A stretch of DNA of 64,000 bases from contig JACKNY010000002.1 of the NCBI GenBank assembly GCA_024234615.1, forward strand, positions 434,001 through 498,000, in the 5' to 3' direction. Made by a program: the position numbers and the translations under genes. The DNA is from Pseudomonadales bacterium. GTDB lineage: Bacteria; Pseudomonadota; Gammaproteobacteria; Pseudomonadales; IMCC2047. Below the pieces are notes generated by a model. The model saw only the letters and a program-made list of their open reading frames with translations. It was not told the DNA's origin and did no database searches. Shown here piece after piece: positions 43,902-53,669 of the stretch (positions are counted from its first letter, which is position 1; each line of letters begins with the position of its first letter).

Positions 43902-45000
43902 CTAAAGGCCAGCCTTTAACGACGCTTCAATAAATTTGTTAATATCACCATCCAACACTGCTTGTGTATTGGAAGTTTCTACGTTTGTACGCAAATCTTT
44001 AATACGCGATGCATCCAGCACGTAGGAGCGAATTTGACTGCCCCAGCCAATATCCGCCTTACTGTTTTCTAGCACCTGTGCCGCTGCTGTGCGTTTAAGC
44101 ATCTCCATTTCATAAAGCTTGGCGCGCAACTGTTTCATCGCGAAATCACGATTTTGGTGCTGCGAACGCTGATTCTGACATTGTACTACGATACCCGACG
44201 GTTCATGGGTAATACGGACAGCAGAGTCGGTCGTGTTGACATGCTGTCCTCCAGCACCGCTTGAGCGATAAGTATCTATACGCAAATCAGCCGGGTTGAT
44301 ATCAATTTCTACATTATCGTCAATCTCCGGCGAAACAAACACCGACGCAAATGAAGTATGTCGGCGATTACCTGAATCAAACGGAGATTTTCTCACCAAT
44401 CGGTGCACACCCGTTTCCGTTCTCAGCCAGCCATAGGCATAATCGCCCTCAAAGCGAATAGTGGCGCCTTTAATACCAGCAACATCACCGGCTGATACTT
44501 CAACGAGTTCCGCTTTAAACCCTTCGCTTTCGCCCCACCGTAAATACATACGTAGCAGCATTTCAGCCCAATCCTGAGCCTCGGTGCCACCCGAACCCGC
44601 CTGAATGTCCAAGAACGCATTATTAGGGTCCATTTCACCCGAAAACATACGACGGAACTCCAGCCCTGATAATAGCTGCTCCAACTTATCTACTTCGCTA
44701 ATAACATCTTCAATAGTCTCTGCATCCTCTGCTTCGACGGCTAAATCGAGTAATTCTTTAGCGTCAATGATTCCTTTATCAAGGGAGGCGATGGTATTAA
44801 CAATACTCTCCAACGCAGAACGCTCTTTTCCTAACGCCTGTGCTCGCTCAGGATCATTCCATACATCAGACTCTTCAAGCTCCCGCTCCACTTCAGCGAG
44901 ACGCTCACACTTTTGCTCGTAGTCAAAGATACCCCCGAAGCACTTGCGTGCGCTCACGTAATTCTTTAAGCGATTGATTAATAGGGCTCACTTCGAACAT
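43902..45000 (-). CDS. prfB: Peptide chain release factor 2 (programmed +1 frameshift)
   Basis: Start ATG at 45000 gives 25 codons (MFEVSPINQ ... RGYL) ending at TGA 44925-44923. A +1 shift there joins the main frame, for 365 residues in total, as in E. coli RF2. Domain marks: the SPF anticodon tripeptide in RKSPFDSGNRRHTSF and the catalytic GGQ in SSGAGGQHVNTTDS. It terminates translation at UGA and UAA. The frameshift sets RF2 level by its own scarcity. It is followed by lysS. Confidence 0.97.
44922..44937 (-). promoter_or_regulatory. RF2 programmed frameshift site
   Basis: CGGGGGTATCTTTGAC: a Shine-Dalgarno-like GGGGG upstream, the slippery CTT codon, the in-frame TGA and the following C. 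This matches the conserved prfB autoregulatory site almost base for base. Confidence 0.97.
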
Positions 45001-45310
45001 ATATTCAGTTTCTCATCAGCGACAAAGCCAGCCATTCTAACCGATTGGACTGCTCGTTTGAACGTTTGCTAGCACATAACCTTCAGGTATTTCGCTTTCA
45101 AAATTTACTCACCACCAATTTTTATGGTATCCGCCATGGTAGCCTTTGATTACGCGCTTTCTACAAAAGCCCTCAACTAGCACCTATACTAAAAGAGAAT
45201 AGAGAAAAGGGATGAATTACGAAGAAGAATGCACCCAGTTCAAGGATGCAATTTACTATCGGCTAATTAACTGACCCCAACAGGCACTACCAAAATAGAG
45301 TACACATAAA
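45001..45310. other. Intergenic region between divergent genes
   Basis: 310 bp between prfB and the CBS-GGDEF gene. No ORF, RNA gene or strong promoter box was recognised. It must hold the prfB promoter. Confidence 0.35.
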
Positions 45311-46297
45311 ATGCAGGACATCCTAGTCAAAACCCTCATGTCAGAGCACATTATTCAGGTAGCTCAGGAAAGTGGTCTGCGTTCGGTGCTCGCACAAATG
45401 ACGCAACAAAATCATTCTTGCGTTATCATCTGTGAGAACGGCAGCCCTATCGGAATAGTGACTGAACGCGATATTGTCCGTAGGCTACAACAAACTGATA
45501 GTTCTGCAGATTTGCTGGCGCTTAATGCGGCACAAGTTATGTCCTCTCCGATCATGAGTCTGAATCAAAACCAATCACTGTTTGATGCTCTTGTTATTAG
45601 CCGTGCGAACTCTATTCGACACTTTCCTGTGGTGGATGATGATGAAAAACTTGTCGGTCTCATCACCACTTCCGAACTGGCTAACGCACATTTCCATGTC
45701 GTCGAAATGCAATCGGAAATGATCCAAAAGTCCGTTGAATTAAAAACCAAAGAACTGGCCCAAGTGAACCAGGAATTACTGGCGCTTTCCCTTGAAGATC
45801 ATTTAATGGCCATTGGCAATCGCCGCGCTATGGAAGTGGATTTACAACACACGCACGCAGCGGCGTTGCGCTATCGGCAAATTTATTCTGTTGTGCTAAT
45901 GGACCTGGACTATTTCAAGCTGTTTAACGACCATTATGGGCACAGTGCTGGAGACGAGGCTTTAAAAACCGTCGCCAATTATGTCAAAACATGTATCAGA
46001 AAGTCTGATCGTTTGTATCGTTACGGCGGCGAAGAAATGTTACTTTTATTGCCTTCAACCGACACTTCTCAAGCAAGTATCTTGGTTAAAAAAATAGTCG
46101 ACGGTCTCGTCAAAGAAGCCATTCCCCACGAACCAAGCCCTTTCAAAGTCATGACCGTTAGTGCCGGCGTGTCTTGTGTTTCTAACAAAGGAAAAATCTA
46201 CGATCACTGGGAGCAGACAGTTGATCAGGCGGATAAAGCCTTGTATCGCGCCAAAGATAATGGTCGTAATCAGAGTGTTATCGCCACATTGAGCTAG
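45311..46297 (+). CDS. CBS-GGDEF diguanylate cyclase
   Basis: 328 residues. Two CBS motifs (~5-125; GIVTERDIVRRL and FPVVDDDEKLVGLITTSEL), a linking helix (~130-160), then a GGDEF domain (~165-320). The active site reads GGEEM (239-243), so the usual final Phe is Met; the inhibitory site RKSD is present. CBS pairs usually bind adenine nucleotides, so it may couple energy state to cyclic di-GMP. Cytoplasmic. It converges with recJ, with 17 bp between the stops. Confidence 0.9.
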   Translation: MQDILVKTLMSEHIIQVAQESGLRSVLAQMTQQNHSCVIICENGSPIGIVTERDIVRRLQQTDSSADLLALNAAQVMSSPIMSLNQNQSLFDALVISRANSIRHFPVVDDDEKLVGLITTSELANAHFHVVEMQSEMIQKSVELKTKELAQVNQELLALSLEDHLMAIGNRRAMEVDLQHTHAAALRYRQIYSVVLMDLDYFKLFNDHYGHSAGDEALKTVANYVKTCIRKSDRLYRYGGEEMLLLLPSTDTSQASILVKKIVDGLVKEAIPHEPSPFKVMTVSAGVSCVSNKGKIYDHWEQTVDQADKALYRAKDNGRNQSVIATLS

Positions 46298-46314
46298 CAA
46301 CATCTATACACAGG

Positions 46315-48045
46315 CTAACAAGGCTCCATATATTCGACCACAAATTGTAATGAACGCTGACCTCGAAACTCATTTACATCCATCCGGTAAACCATGCGTA
46401 ACCGAGTCGCCAGCGTAGGCCATTTTTCTAAATCAACAAAAAAAGCAATTGCATCCAAGACCTGTTGCTCATCATCAACCCTCAGCTTTAATTTCAAATG
46501 TCGTTCGCCAACTAAGCGCTGCTGGACAATATTGAACTCGCCCTCAAATTGCGGTTCAGGAAAATGTTGACCCCATGGGCCCGCGTCGCGCACTAACTGC
46601 GCTATCTCCAACGAACGATGTTCCGAGACTAAAACCCCGTCGCTAAACACTGTTTGTGCTAAATCTTCCGCGTTCAACAGTTCCCGCGCCACTTGATCAA
46701 AGGCAGCTGCAAAGACTTGAAAATCGGTCTTTTTTATACTCAAACCCGCTGCCATTGCATGCCCACCAAATTTTTCTAAGAGCTGCGGATACCTACTGGC
46801 CAGTAAATCAAGGGCGTCTCGAATATGGAAGCCTGCAATGGAACGAGCCGAACCTTTAATCTCACCGTCACCTGCATCAGCAAAAACCACTGTCGGCCGA
46901 TGATAACGATCTTTAATTCTTGAGGCCAAAATACCAATAACACCCTGGTGCCAATCTGGATTATACAGACATACGCCAACTAGCTCAGTCTCGATATCCA
47001 CTTCGCTTAGGCTATCCAGCGCCTGCTGTTTCATTTCTGACTCAATTTCTTTACGTGTCTGGTTAAGCTCATCCAATTCACGCGCCATCGCGAAGGCCAA
47101 GGTTTCATCATCGCAAAGCAAGCACTCTATACCCAACGACATGTCCTCTAGCCGACCGGCCGCATTGAGTCTAGGCCCCAGTGCAAAGCCTAAATCACTG
47201 GCTACTAAAGTCTGTGCTTCACGCCCAGAGACTTCCAGCAACGCACGTATCCCAGCGACCGACTTACCCCCTCGAATACGCTGTAAACCCTGCTTCACCA
47301 GTATCCGATTGTTACGATCCAAAGGTACAACATCCGCGACCGTACCCAGCGCCACCAGGTCCAAATAGTCCGCTAGGTTAGGCTCGGGAAGCAACTGCTG
47401 CTCAAACCAATTCAACGTTCTTAGCTGCGCCCGTAATGCAATCATGACGTAGAAGATGACACCCACCCCGGCAGTATTTTTTCCGGCAAAACCACAACCA
47501 GGCTGATTGGGATTGACGATGGCGTCCGCATCTGGCAACTGGGAACCAGCCAAGTGATGATCGGTAATGAGCACTTTGATGCCTGCACTTTTCGCCGCTG
47601 CAACTCCCTCAAGGCTGGAGATACCATTGTCTACCGTAACAATGAGGTCAGGCTGCTTTTGCTTCGCTACCTCCACAATTTCTGGCGTCAACCCATAACC
47701 AAATTGAAAGCGGTTGGGAACGAGATAGCCCACATTGCGCGCTCCAAACCCCGCGAGCGCTTTCATAGCCAATGCGCTGCTGGTAGCACCATCGGCATCG
47801 AAATCACCAATAATCAGAATGCGTTGCTGGAGAAGGAGTGCCTGCTGGAGAAGATTAATTGCCGCTCCTATCCCTTTTAAATCCTGAAAAGGCAAAAGTT
47901 CAGACAGGCTTAATTCTAGCTCAGACTCACTCTTAACGCCCCGGGAGACATACAAGCGCGAGAGCAGCGGGTGTTGTGAAGGAAACTGCGTCAGCAAGTC
48001 AGGGCTTAATGGGCGTTGTACAACCCTTTTATCCTTAAACCCCAT
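46315..48045 (-). CDS. recJ: Single-strand-specific exonuclease RecJ
   Basis: 576 residues. DHH phosphoesterase core: IGDFDADGATSSALAMK, VTVDNGISS and LITDHHLAG, plus the DHHA1 region GVIGILASRIKDRY and a C-terminal OB-like part. It degrades single-stranded DNA 5' to 3' in recombination and mismatch repair. It follows thrC by 35 bp on the same strand, an order typical of Pseudomonas-like genomes. Confidence 0.96.
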   Translation of the reverse strand: MGFKDKRVVQRPLSPDLLTQFPSQHPLLSRLYVSRGVKSESELELSLSELLPFQDLKGIGAAINLLQQALLLQQRILIIGDFDADGATSSALAMKALAGFGARNVGYLVPNRFQFGYGLTPEIVEVAKQKQPDLIVTVDNGISSLEGVAAAKSAGIKVLITDHHLAGSQLPDADAIVNPNQPGCGFAGKNTAGVGVIFYVMIALRAQLRTLNWFEQQLLPEPNLADYLDLVALGTVADVVPLDRNNRILVKQGLQRIRGGKSVAGIRALLEVSGREAQTLVASDLGFALGPRLNAAGRLEDMSLGIECLLCDDETLAFAMARELDELNQTRKEIESEMKQQALDSLSEVDIETELVGVCLYNPDWHQGVIGILASRIKDRYHRPTVVFADAGDGEIKGSARSIAGFHIRDALDLLASRYPQLLEKFGGHAMAAGLSIKKTDFQVFAAAFDQVARELLNAEDLAQTVFSDGVLVSEHRSLEIAQLVRDAGPWGQHFPEPQFEGEFNIVQQRLVGERHLKLKLRVDDEQQVLDAIAFFVDLEKWPTLATRLRMVYRMDVNEFRGQRSLQFVVEYMEPC

Positions 48046-48080
48046 GCTTTTTAACCTGAATCAGTTACTGGCTAGCAATA

Positions 48081-49466
48081 TTACCTTGCAAGGATGATCT
48101 TCTGAACCGCCGCAACTTCATTCGCCACTACTTGGTAACGTTCTTCGCGCTCAAACAAGTCTGCCATATGATGCGGCAATCGTGGTTGTTCGCAGCCCGC
48201 TTTAAGTACTGCTTCAGGGAACTTCACCGGATGCGCGGTAGACAAAGTTATCATCGGAATCCTGGCATCTCTGTTACAGGCGCGAGCAGCATGGACGCCA
48301 ATGGCAGTATGAGGGTCGATTAAAAGCTCAGTACGATCGAACACGTCGGCAATGGTGGCGCAAGTCTGGTCGTCATCTACAGCGCAACTATCGAAATGCG
48401 TTTTCGCTTTTTGCCAGACCTTATCATCCAAAGTAATCGCTTCGCGATTAAACCTACCGAGCAGGCCGGCAACTGCTGCGCCATTTCGATCATAGAGATC
48501 AAACAGGAGTCGCTCAAAATTACTCGACACCATAATATCCATACTTGGTGACAGCGTATGGCTGAGTTTATGCTTGCTGTAATCGTTCTGACTGATACAG
48601 CGATGTAAAATATCATTTTTATTTGTAGCTACAACGAGCTGCTTAATTGGCAACCCCATCTGCTTGGCCAGATAGCCAGCAAAGATATCACCAAAATTTC
48701 CGGTCGGCACGCTGAAAGACACTTCCCGCGATGGACTCCCGAGCGCCAACGCACCATAAAAGTAATACACAATTTGCGCCATAATCCGCGCCCAATTGAT
48801 TGAGTTCACCGCAACCAAAGAACGCTCGCCACTGAGAAAGGACTGGTCATTAAAGCAGGCTTTCACAATACTTTGGCAGTCATCGAAATTTCCCTCGACC
48901 GCAAGATTATGAATGTTGTCGCCAATCACAGTGGTCATCTGCTTACGTTGCACATCTGAGACACGTTTGTGTGGATGTAAGATGTAGATATCAACATTCT
49001 CGCAGCGTCGACAGCCCTCAATCGCAGCTGAACCGGTATCGCCCGACGTGGCTCCTAGAATGGCTACACGCTGATGACGGCGCTGAAGTAAATAGTCTAA
49101 TAAACGTCCCAGCAACTGTAACGCGAAGTCTTTAAAAGCTAAGGTTGGCCCATGATAGAGTTCGAGAATCCATTCGTTATGGTCTAACTGGGTGAGCGGC
49201 GCAGTGGCTGGGTGACGAAATTCCTTATAGGTATCATCAATAATGGCTTTGAGGTCGTTGTCAGGAATGGATTCTTTGACAAAGGGCTGAATCAGGATGA
49301 AGGCTAATTCGGTGTAAGGCAAACCCTGCCAGGTAGCAATCTGATCTTTCGTATACACCGGTAGTTTTTCTGGCACATAAAGCCCACCATCAGCGGCCAA
49401 CCCAGTCAACAATACCTGTTCGAAATTGAGTGCGGGCGCTTTGCCGCGTGTACTAATATATTTCAC
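48081..49466 (-). CDS. thrC: Threonine synthase
   Basis: 461 residues, the long proteobacterial type. The PLP Lys is in GPTLAFKDFALQLLG, with ATSGDTGSAAIEGCR and the phosphate loop VPTGNFGDIFAGYLA. It converts phosphohomoserine to threonine. Start GTG at 49466 (KYISTRGKAP follows). It lies 61 bp after hom in one likely transcript. No phosphohomoserine-forming kinase gene (thrB) is in the window. Confidence 0.96.
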   Translation of the reverse strand: MKYISTRGKAPALNFEQVLLTGLAADGGLYVPEKLPVYTKDQIATWQGLPYTELAFILIQPFVKESIPDNDLKAIIDDTYKEFRHPATAPLTQLDHNEWILELYHGPTLAFKDFALQLLGRLLDYLLQRRHQRVAILGATSGDTGSAAIEGCRRCENVDIYILHPHKRVSDVQRKQMTTVIGDNIHNLAVEGNFDDCQSIVKACFNDQSFLSGERSLVAVNSINWARIMAQIVYYFYGALALGSPSREVSFSVPTGNFGDIFAGYLAKQMGLPIKQLVVATNKNDILHRCISQNDYSKHKLSHTLSPSMDIMVSSNFERLLFDLYDRNGAAVAGLLGRFNREAITLDDKVWQKAKTHFDSCAVDDDQTCATIADVFDRTELLIDPHTAIGVHAARACNRDARIPMITLSTAHPVKFPEAVLKAGCEQPRLPHHMADLFEREERYQVVANEVAAVQKIILAR

Positions 49467-49527
49467 TGAATTTTCACCCTGATCGTTACCTTTGCTGCCA
49501 CTTTCGATTAACCCTATAAACTTTCCT

Positions 49528-50835
49528 TTAACCTTCTAAAGACTCAACTCTAATTCTCACCACCTCGCCCAACGTCGAATCCAAGGCCTCTATAGCAGCA
49601 ATAGCCTTATTCATCTGACTTTCTTGCACCTGGCGGGTTAGCAGAATGATCGCCACCTCACTGCCCTTTACCTGCGGCTCTTTCTGTAGGATTGCCTCCA
49701 TGCTGATATCCAGTTCGCTGAGTATTCGGGCCACATTGGCCATTACTCCTGGTTGATCCAACACTTCTAAGCGCAGATAGTAGCTGGTAATAATTTCGTC
49801 CATAGAGAGAATGGGCTTATCCGATAAGCAGTCCGGTTGAAACGCCAAATGTGGCACCCGATGGTCTGGATCTATGGTCAAAGTTCGCACTAAATCTACA
49901 ATATCCGCCACCACTGCCGAAGCGGTAGGCTCGGCCCCGGCACCAGAACCGTAATAAAGCGTGGGGCCAATCGCATCACCATGCACCATAACCGCATTCA
50001 TCACGCCGTTTACATTCGCTAACAAGCGGCTTTCCGGAATCAGCGCCGGATGCACACGCAGCTCTACGCCAGCCTCCGTCCACTTGGCAATACCCAGATG
50101 CTTAATTCGATAGCCTAACTCCTCAGCAAAGATTATATCCTGTGCGCTGATATGACTAATGCCCTCGGTATAGACCTTTTCAAACTGGAGTGGAATACCA
50201 AAAGCTATCGAGGCGAGAATGGTCAGTTTATGCGCCGCATCAATTCCCTCGACATCAAAGGTGGGATCTGCTTCCGCATAACCTTTTACCTGCGCTTCCG
50301 CCAAAACATCTATAAACGGGCGACCTTTATCACGCATTTCCGTCAGAATGAAGTTGCCGGTGCCATTAATAATACCAGCCAGCCAATTGATTCGGTTTGC
50401 AGTCAGACCTTCTCTGATCGCTTTTATGATTGGAATACCACCCGCAACGGCGGCTTCGAATTCCACCATAACGCCTTTTTGTTGTGCCGCTTCAAAAATT
50501 TCATTGCCATGCTCGGCAATCAGCGCTTTGTTGGCCGTCACAACGTGCTTACCATGCTCGATAGCCGTCATGACCAAGTCTAAAGCAACGTCGCAACCAC
50601 CAATGAGCTCTACCAGAATATCGACTTCGGGGTCTCTAGCGATATCAAAAACATCCTCCCTTATCGCAACACCAGCGAAATCAAAGTTCGCATTTGGTTT
50701 ACGCATACCTATGTGCGAAATACGTATTTCACGACCCGCACGGCGCGCAATTTCCTGCGCATTGCGTGTCAGCACCTGATAGGTGCCGCCACCCACTGTG
50801 CCTAAACCACAAATTCCTATGTTCACTGGTTTCAA
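49528..50835 (-). CDS. hom: Homoserine dehydrogenase
   Basis: 435 residues: NAD(P) domain (NIGICGLGTVGGGTYQVL), catalytic domain with GIINGTGNFILTEM and the Lys in ANKALIAEHG, and a C-terminal ACT domain (LEVLDQPGVMANVARIL) for threonine feedback. It reduces aspartate semialdehyde to homoserine. The start is TTG at 50835; AGAGGAA about 7 bases upstream supports it, and the protein begins KPVNIGICG as in relatives. Followed by thrC. Confidence 0.95.
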   Translation of the reverse strand: MKPVNIGICGLGTVGGGTYQVLTRNAQEIARRAGREIRISHIGMRKPNANFDFAGVAIREDVFDIARDPEVDILVELIGGCDVALDLVMTAIEHGKHVVTANKALIAEHGNEIFEAAQQKGVMVEFEAAVAGGIPIIKAIREGLTANRINWLAGIINGTGNFILTEMRDKGRPFIDVLAEAQVKGYAEADPTFDVEGIDAAHKLTILASIAFGIPLQFEKVYTEGISHISAQDIIFAEELGYRIKHLGIAKWTEAGVELRVHPALIPESRLLANVNGVMNAVMVHGDAIGPTLYYGSGAGAEPTASAVVADIVDLVRTLTIDPDHRVPHLAFQPDCLSDKPILSMDEIITSYYLRLEVLDQPGVMANVARILSELDISMEAILQKEPQVKGSEVAIILLTRQVQESQMNKAIAAIEALDSTLGEVVRIRVESLEG

Positions 50836-50905
50836 AAGTATTTCCTCTACTTAAAAAAGGAGTTGGATGCCGATACGATTAACCACTTCTCTTTTTTTGG
50901 CGGTT

Positions 50906-52162
50906 TCAAGCCCCTAGATTTAGGCCATCATTCTTAAACATTTTACGTATTCCACGTATTGCTTGGCGCGTCCGATGCTCGTTTTCAATCAAAGCAAACC
51001 GTACATGGTCATCACCAAACTCACCAAAACCGATACCTGGTGATACCGCCACCTTCGCTTCAACCATGAGTTTTTTAGAGAACTCTAACGACCCCATCGC
51101 CTGATAGTGTTCGGGAATTCGCGCCCACACGAACATCGTCGCTCGAGGCTTATCCACTTCCCACCCAATCGAATTTAAGCCATCACAGAGTACATCGCGG
51201 CGCCTCAAGTATTGCTGCCGGATTTGCTCTACACAGGACTGATCTCCCTCAAGCGCTGTAATAGCAGCAACCTGAATCGGCGTAAAAGTACCATAATCCA
51301 TATAGGACTTGATACGTCCCAAGGCGTGAATCAAGGTTTCGTTTCCGCAACAAAAACCAACGCGCCAGCCAGGCATATTGTAGCTTTTTGACAGGGAAAA
51401 GAACTCCACAGCCACTTCTTTCGCACCTTCCACCTGAAGTATGGATGGCGCTTGATAACCATCAAAAACTAAATCGGCATAAGCTAGATCTTGGACCACC
51501 CAAATGCTGTGTTCCCTGGCAATTGCCACAACCTTTTCAAAAAACCCCAAATCCACACACTGTGTCGTAGGATTCCCTGGGAAATTCAACACCAGCATCT
51601 TCGGCTTGGGCCAGGAGGTTTTAATGGCGGCTTCCAACTCGCTGAAAAAATCTACATCAGGTGTTAGCGGCACGTGGCGGATATCCGCACCGGCAATAAC
51701 AAACCCATAGGGATGAATCGGGTAAGAAGGGTTGGGCACTAAGACTGCATCACCCGGAGACATTGTTGCCAGCGCCAAATGTGCTAAACCCTCTTTGGAG
51801 CCAATTGTTACAATAGCTTCCTTCTCAGGATTTAAATCAACCTGATAACGCGTTTTGTACCAGTTACAAATAGCACGCCGCAATCTGGGGATGCCTTTAG
51901 ATTGCGAATATCGGTGGGTATTACCGCGCTGGACGGTCTCGGAGAGCTTATCGACGATATGCTTGGGCGTCGGTTGATCCGGATTACCCATGCTGAAATC
52001 AATAACATCTTCCCCGCGCGCGCGCGCCTGTTGCCTTAACTCACCAACGATATTAAACACATAGGGTGGTAGACGATTAATACGACTAAATTCTTTTTTC
52101 ACACAGCCAATTTCGAGAGAGGTTAAAAGGCGCATATTGTAGTGGAGCTGGTGCCCAAACAC
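50906..52162 (-). CDS. alaC: Alanine-forming aminotransferase AlaC-like
   Basis: About 400 residues, class I PLP aminotransferase. The PLP Lys is in FFSLSKSYNMPGWRVGF; FSMGNPDQPTPKHI and YADLVFDGYQAPSIL also fit AlaC/YfdZ. Expected to form alanine from pyruvate with glutamate. The start is unclear: the frame opens at 52162, but family homology begins at about residue 22 (FSRINRLPPYVFN), so the GTG at 52102 or the ATG at 52135 may be the true start. It lies between dsbC and hom. Confidence 0.88.
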   Translation of the reverse strand: MFGHQLHYNMRLLTSLEIGCVKKEFSRINRLPPYVFNIVGELRQQARARGEDVIDFSMGNPDQPTPKHIVDKLSETVQRGNTHRYSQSKGIPRLRRAICNWYKTRYQVDLNPEKEAIVTIGSKEGLAHLALATMSPGDAVLVPNPSYPIHPYGFVIAGADIRHVPLTPDVDFFSELEAAIKTSWPKPKMLVLNFPGNPTTQCVDLGFFEKVVAIAREHSIWVVQDLAYADLVFDGYQAPSILQVEGAKEVAVEFFSLSKSYNMPGWRVGFCCGNETLIHALGRIKSYMDYGTFTPIQVAAITALEGDQSCVEQIRQQYLRRRDVLCDGLNSIGWEVDKPRATMFVWARIPEHYQAMGSLEFSKKLMVEAKVAVSPGIGFGEFGDDHVRFALIENEHRTRQAIRGIRKMFKNDGLNLGA

Positions 52163-52318
52163 AAAGCCACAACAGCATTTTCTATGATGAAAACGGGTAG
52201 GATATTGGTTAATTTTGCGGTTAACCGCAGATACCCATATTCTTCGCTTTCAAGAGAAGAGTGCGAGTGTAGAAGCGCCTAGAAAAGAGCTATCATCAAC
52301 ATCGAAAAGTTGGGGCCC

Positions 52319-53053
52319 CTAAATTCCCAAAACTCTCGCCAACTGATCAGGCTCTATGTAGCCAGGATATATTTTACCTGACTCAAGCACCAGTGCTGGC
52401 GTACCGGTAACACCTAGCTCACTACCTAAACGGTATTGATCGGCAACCGGATTTTCACAGCTTGCCGACGCAACAACCTCGCCATTTTTTAAACGCGTCA
52501 GAGCGTCTTGCTTATCTTTCGCACACCAGGCGGATACAATTTTATTGTAGGAGTTTGAACCGATTCCAGCACGAGGAAAGGCCAAATATTGAATTTCAAT
52601 ACCACGCGCCAAATAGCCTGCCATGTGAGTGTGCAATTTACGACAATAACCACAGTCAACATCGGTAAACACCGTGACTGTGGCTTTCTTGTTTTTTGGG
52701 GAAAAAATAATTTTATCTTCATCTTTCAAGGCGGCTATTTTATCAGCGCGATTTTTATCACGCTTGGCCTCACTTAAATTTACCAAACCGAGATCATTAA
52801 TTTGAAACATATCTCCGGCAATAAAATGATCAGCTTTAGCGTTAGCGAACAGGCGCTCACCGTTAGCCAACTCTACCTCATAAAAACCCTCTATCTGAGA
52901 CGCGCTCACCGTTGTAATGGGCAATTGTGGAATGGCCGCCTGAATTTTTGCAGCGATGCTTGCCTCTGTTGACAAATCCTCAGCAACAACAGTCACTTGA
53001 TAGGACAGCGATAACGCTAACAAGGCAATTAGTCGAGTGATAGGAGTTAGCAT
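52319..53053 (-). CDS. dsbC: Thiol:disulfide isomerase DsbC
   Basis: 244 residues with a signal peptide (LIALLALSLSYQVTVVA), an N-terminal dimerisation domain and a thioredoxin domain with the active site CGYC (134-137) in FTDVDCGYCRKLH, plus the cis-Pro loop TGTPALVLESG. It repairs wrong disulfides in the periplasm and is kept reduced by DsbD (not encoded here). In Pseudomonas-like genomes xerD usually precedes it; here no xerD is present. Confidence 0.95.
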   Translation of the reverse strand: MLTPITRLIALLALSLSYQVTVVAEDLSTEASIAAKIQAAIPQLPITTVSASQIEGFYEVELANGERLFANAKADHFIAGDMFQINDLGLVNLSEAKRDKNRADKIAALKDEDKIIFSPKNKKATVTVFTDVDCGYCRKLHTHMAGYLARGIEIQYLAFPRAGIGSNSYNKIVSAWCAKDKQDALTRLKNGEVVASASCENPVADQYRLGSELGVTGTPALVLESGKIYPGYIEPDQLARVLGI

Positions 53054-53200
53054 GACGCCCCCTGGGCAAAATTAATAACTGTTATTAGAGGTTAGCAGTC
53101 ACGAATGGTTCCGGCAAATCCTATCCATATTGCCTGCCCATACTGACTGCTGAAAAATTATTCTCTTAAGAGCGCAGATTGCTTTGGATGTGCAGCAAGT

Positions 53201-53259
53201 ATACTGGCTTTTAAAAAGCCAGTATCAGGTGGGCGATGGACGGGCGAAAAGTCCGCCCG
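53201..53259 (-). terminator. Two hairpins after rplS
   Basis: Reading on the minus strand past the rplS stop: first CGGGCG/CGCCCG (53259-53241, 7-base loop), then ATACTGGCT/AGCCAGTAT with a TTTTTAA-rich centre (53225-53201). The second is an inverted repeat of 12 bp on each side. Together they probably end the rpsP-rimM-trmD-rplS transcript, though no separate U tract follows. Confidence 0.4.
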
Positions 53260-53279
53260 CATCAACTAATTACTCGTTA

Positions 53280-53636
53280 TTACTGGATTTTTTCTTTGAT
53301 ACGGGCCGCTTTACCAGACAGCTCTCTCAGATAATACAGCTTGGCCTGACGGACATCACCGCGACGCTTAACCTGGATACTATCAATCAGCTTACTGTAG
53401 GTCTGAAAAGTACGCTCAACACCGACGCCATGAGAAATTTTACGCACGGTAAAAGCTGAGTTGAGACCACGATTACGCTTACCCAAAACGACACCTTCAA
53501 AAGCCTGTAGACGCTCTCGGTTACCTTCCGTTACCCTCACTTGAACCACGACGGTATCGCCTGGCGCAAACTGAGGAATTTCTTTGCCCATTTGCTCTGT
53601 TTCAAGCGCTTGGATAATTGTATTTTTTCCGCTCAT
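53280..53636 (-). CDS. rplS: Ribosomal protein L19
   Basis: 118 residues, full length. FAPGDTVVVQVRVTEGNRER, FEGVVLGKRNRGLNSAFTVRK and GVGVERTFQTYS are family blocks. It sits at the 30S-50S interface. Last gene of the rpsP-rimM-trmD-rplS operon, 33 bp after trmD. Confidence 0.98.
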   Translation of the reverse strand: MSGKNTIIQALETEQMGKEIPQFAPGDTVVVQVRVTEGNRERLQAFEGVVLGKRNRGLNSAFTVRKISHGVGVERTFQTYSKLIDSIQVKRRGDVRQAKLYYLRELSGKAARIKEKIQ

Positions 53637-53669
53637 TACTCTCGCTCCTAAACTACCAATATCGGCTTG

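Noticed and set aside
43902..44957. Truncated prfB starting at an internal codon
   Set aside because: The upstream 25-codon frame and classical frameshift site show the full gene starts at 45000.
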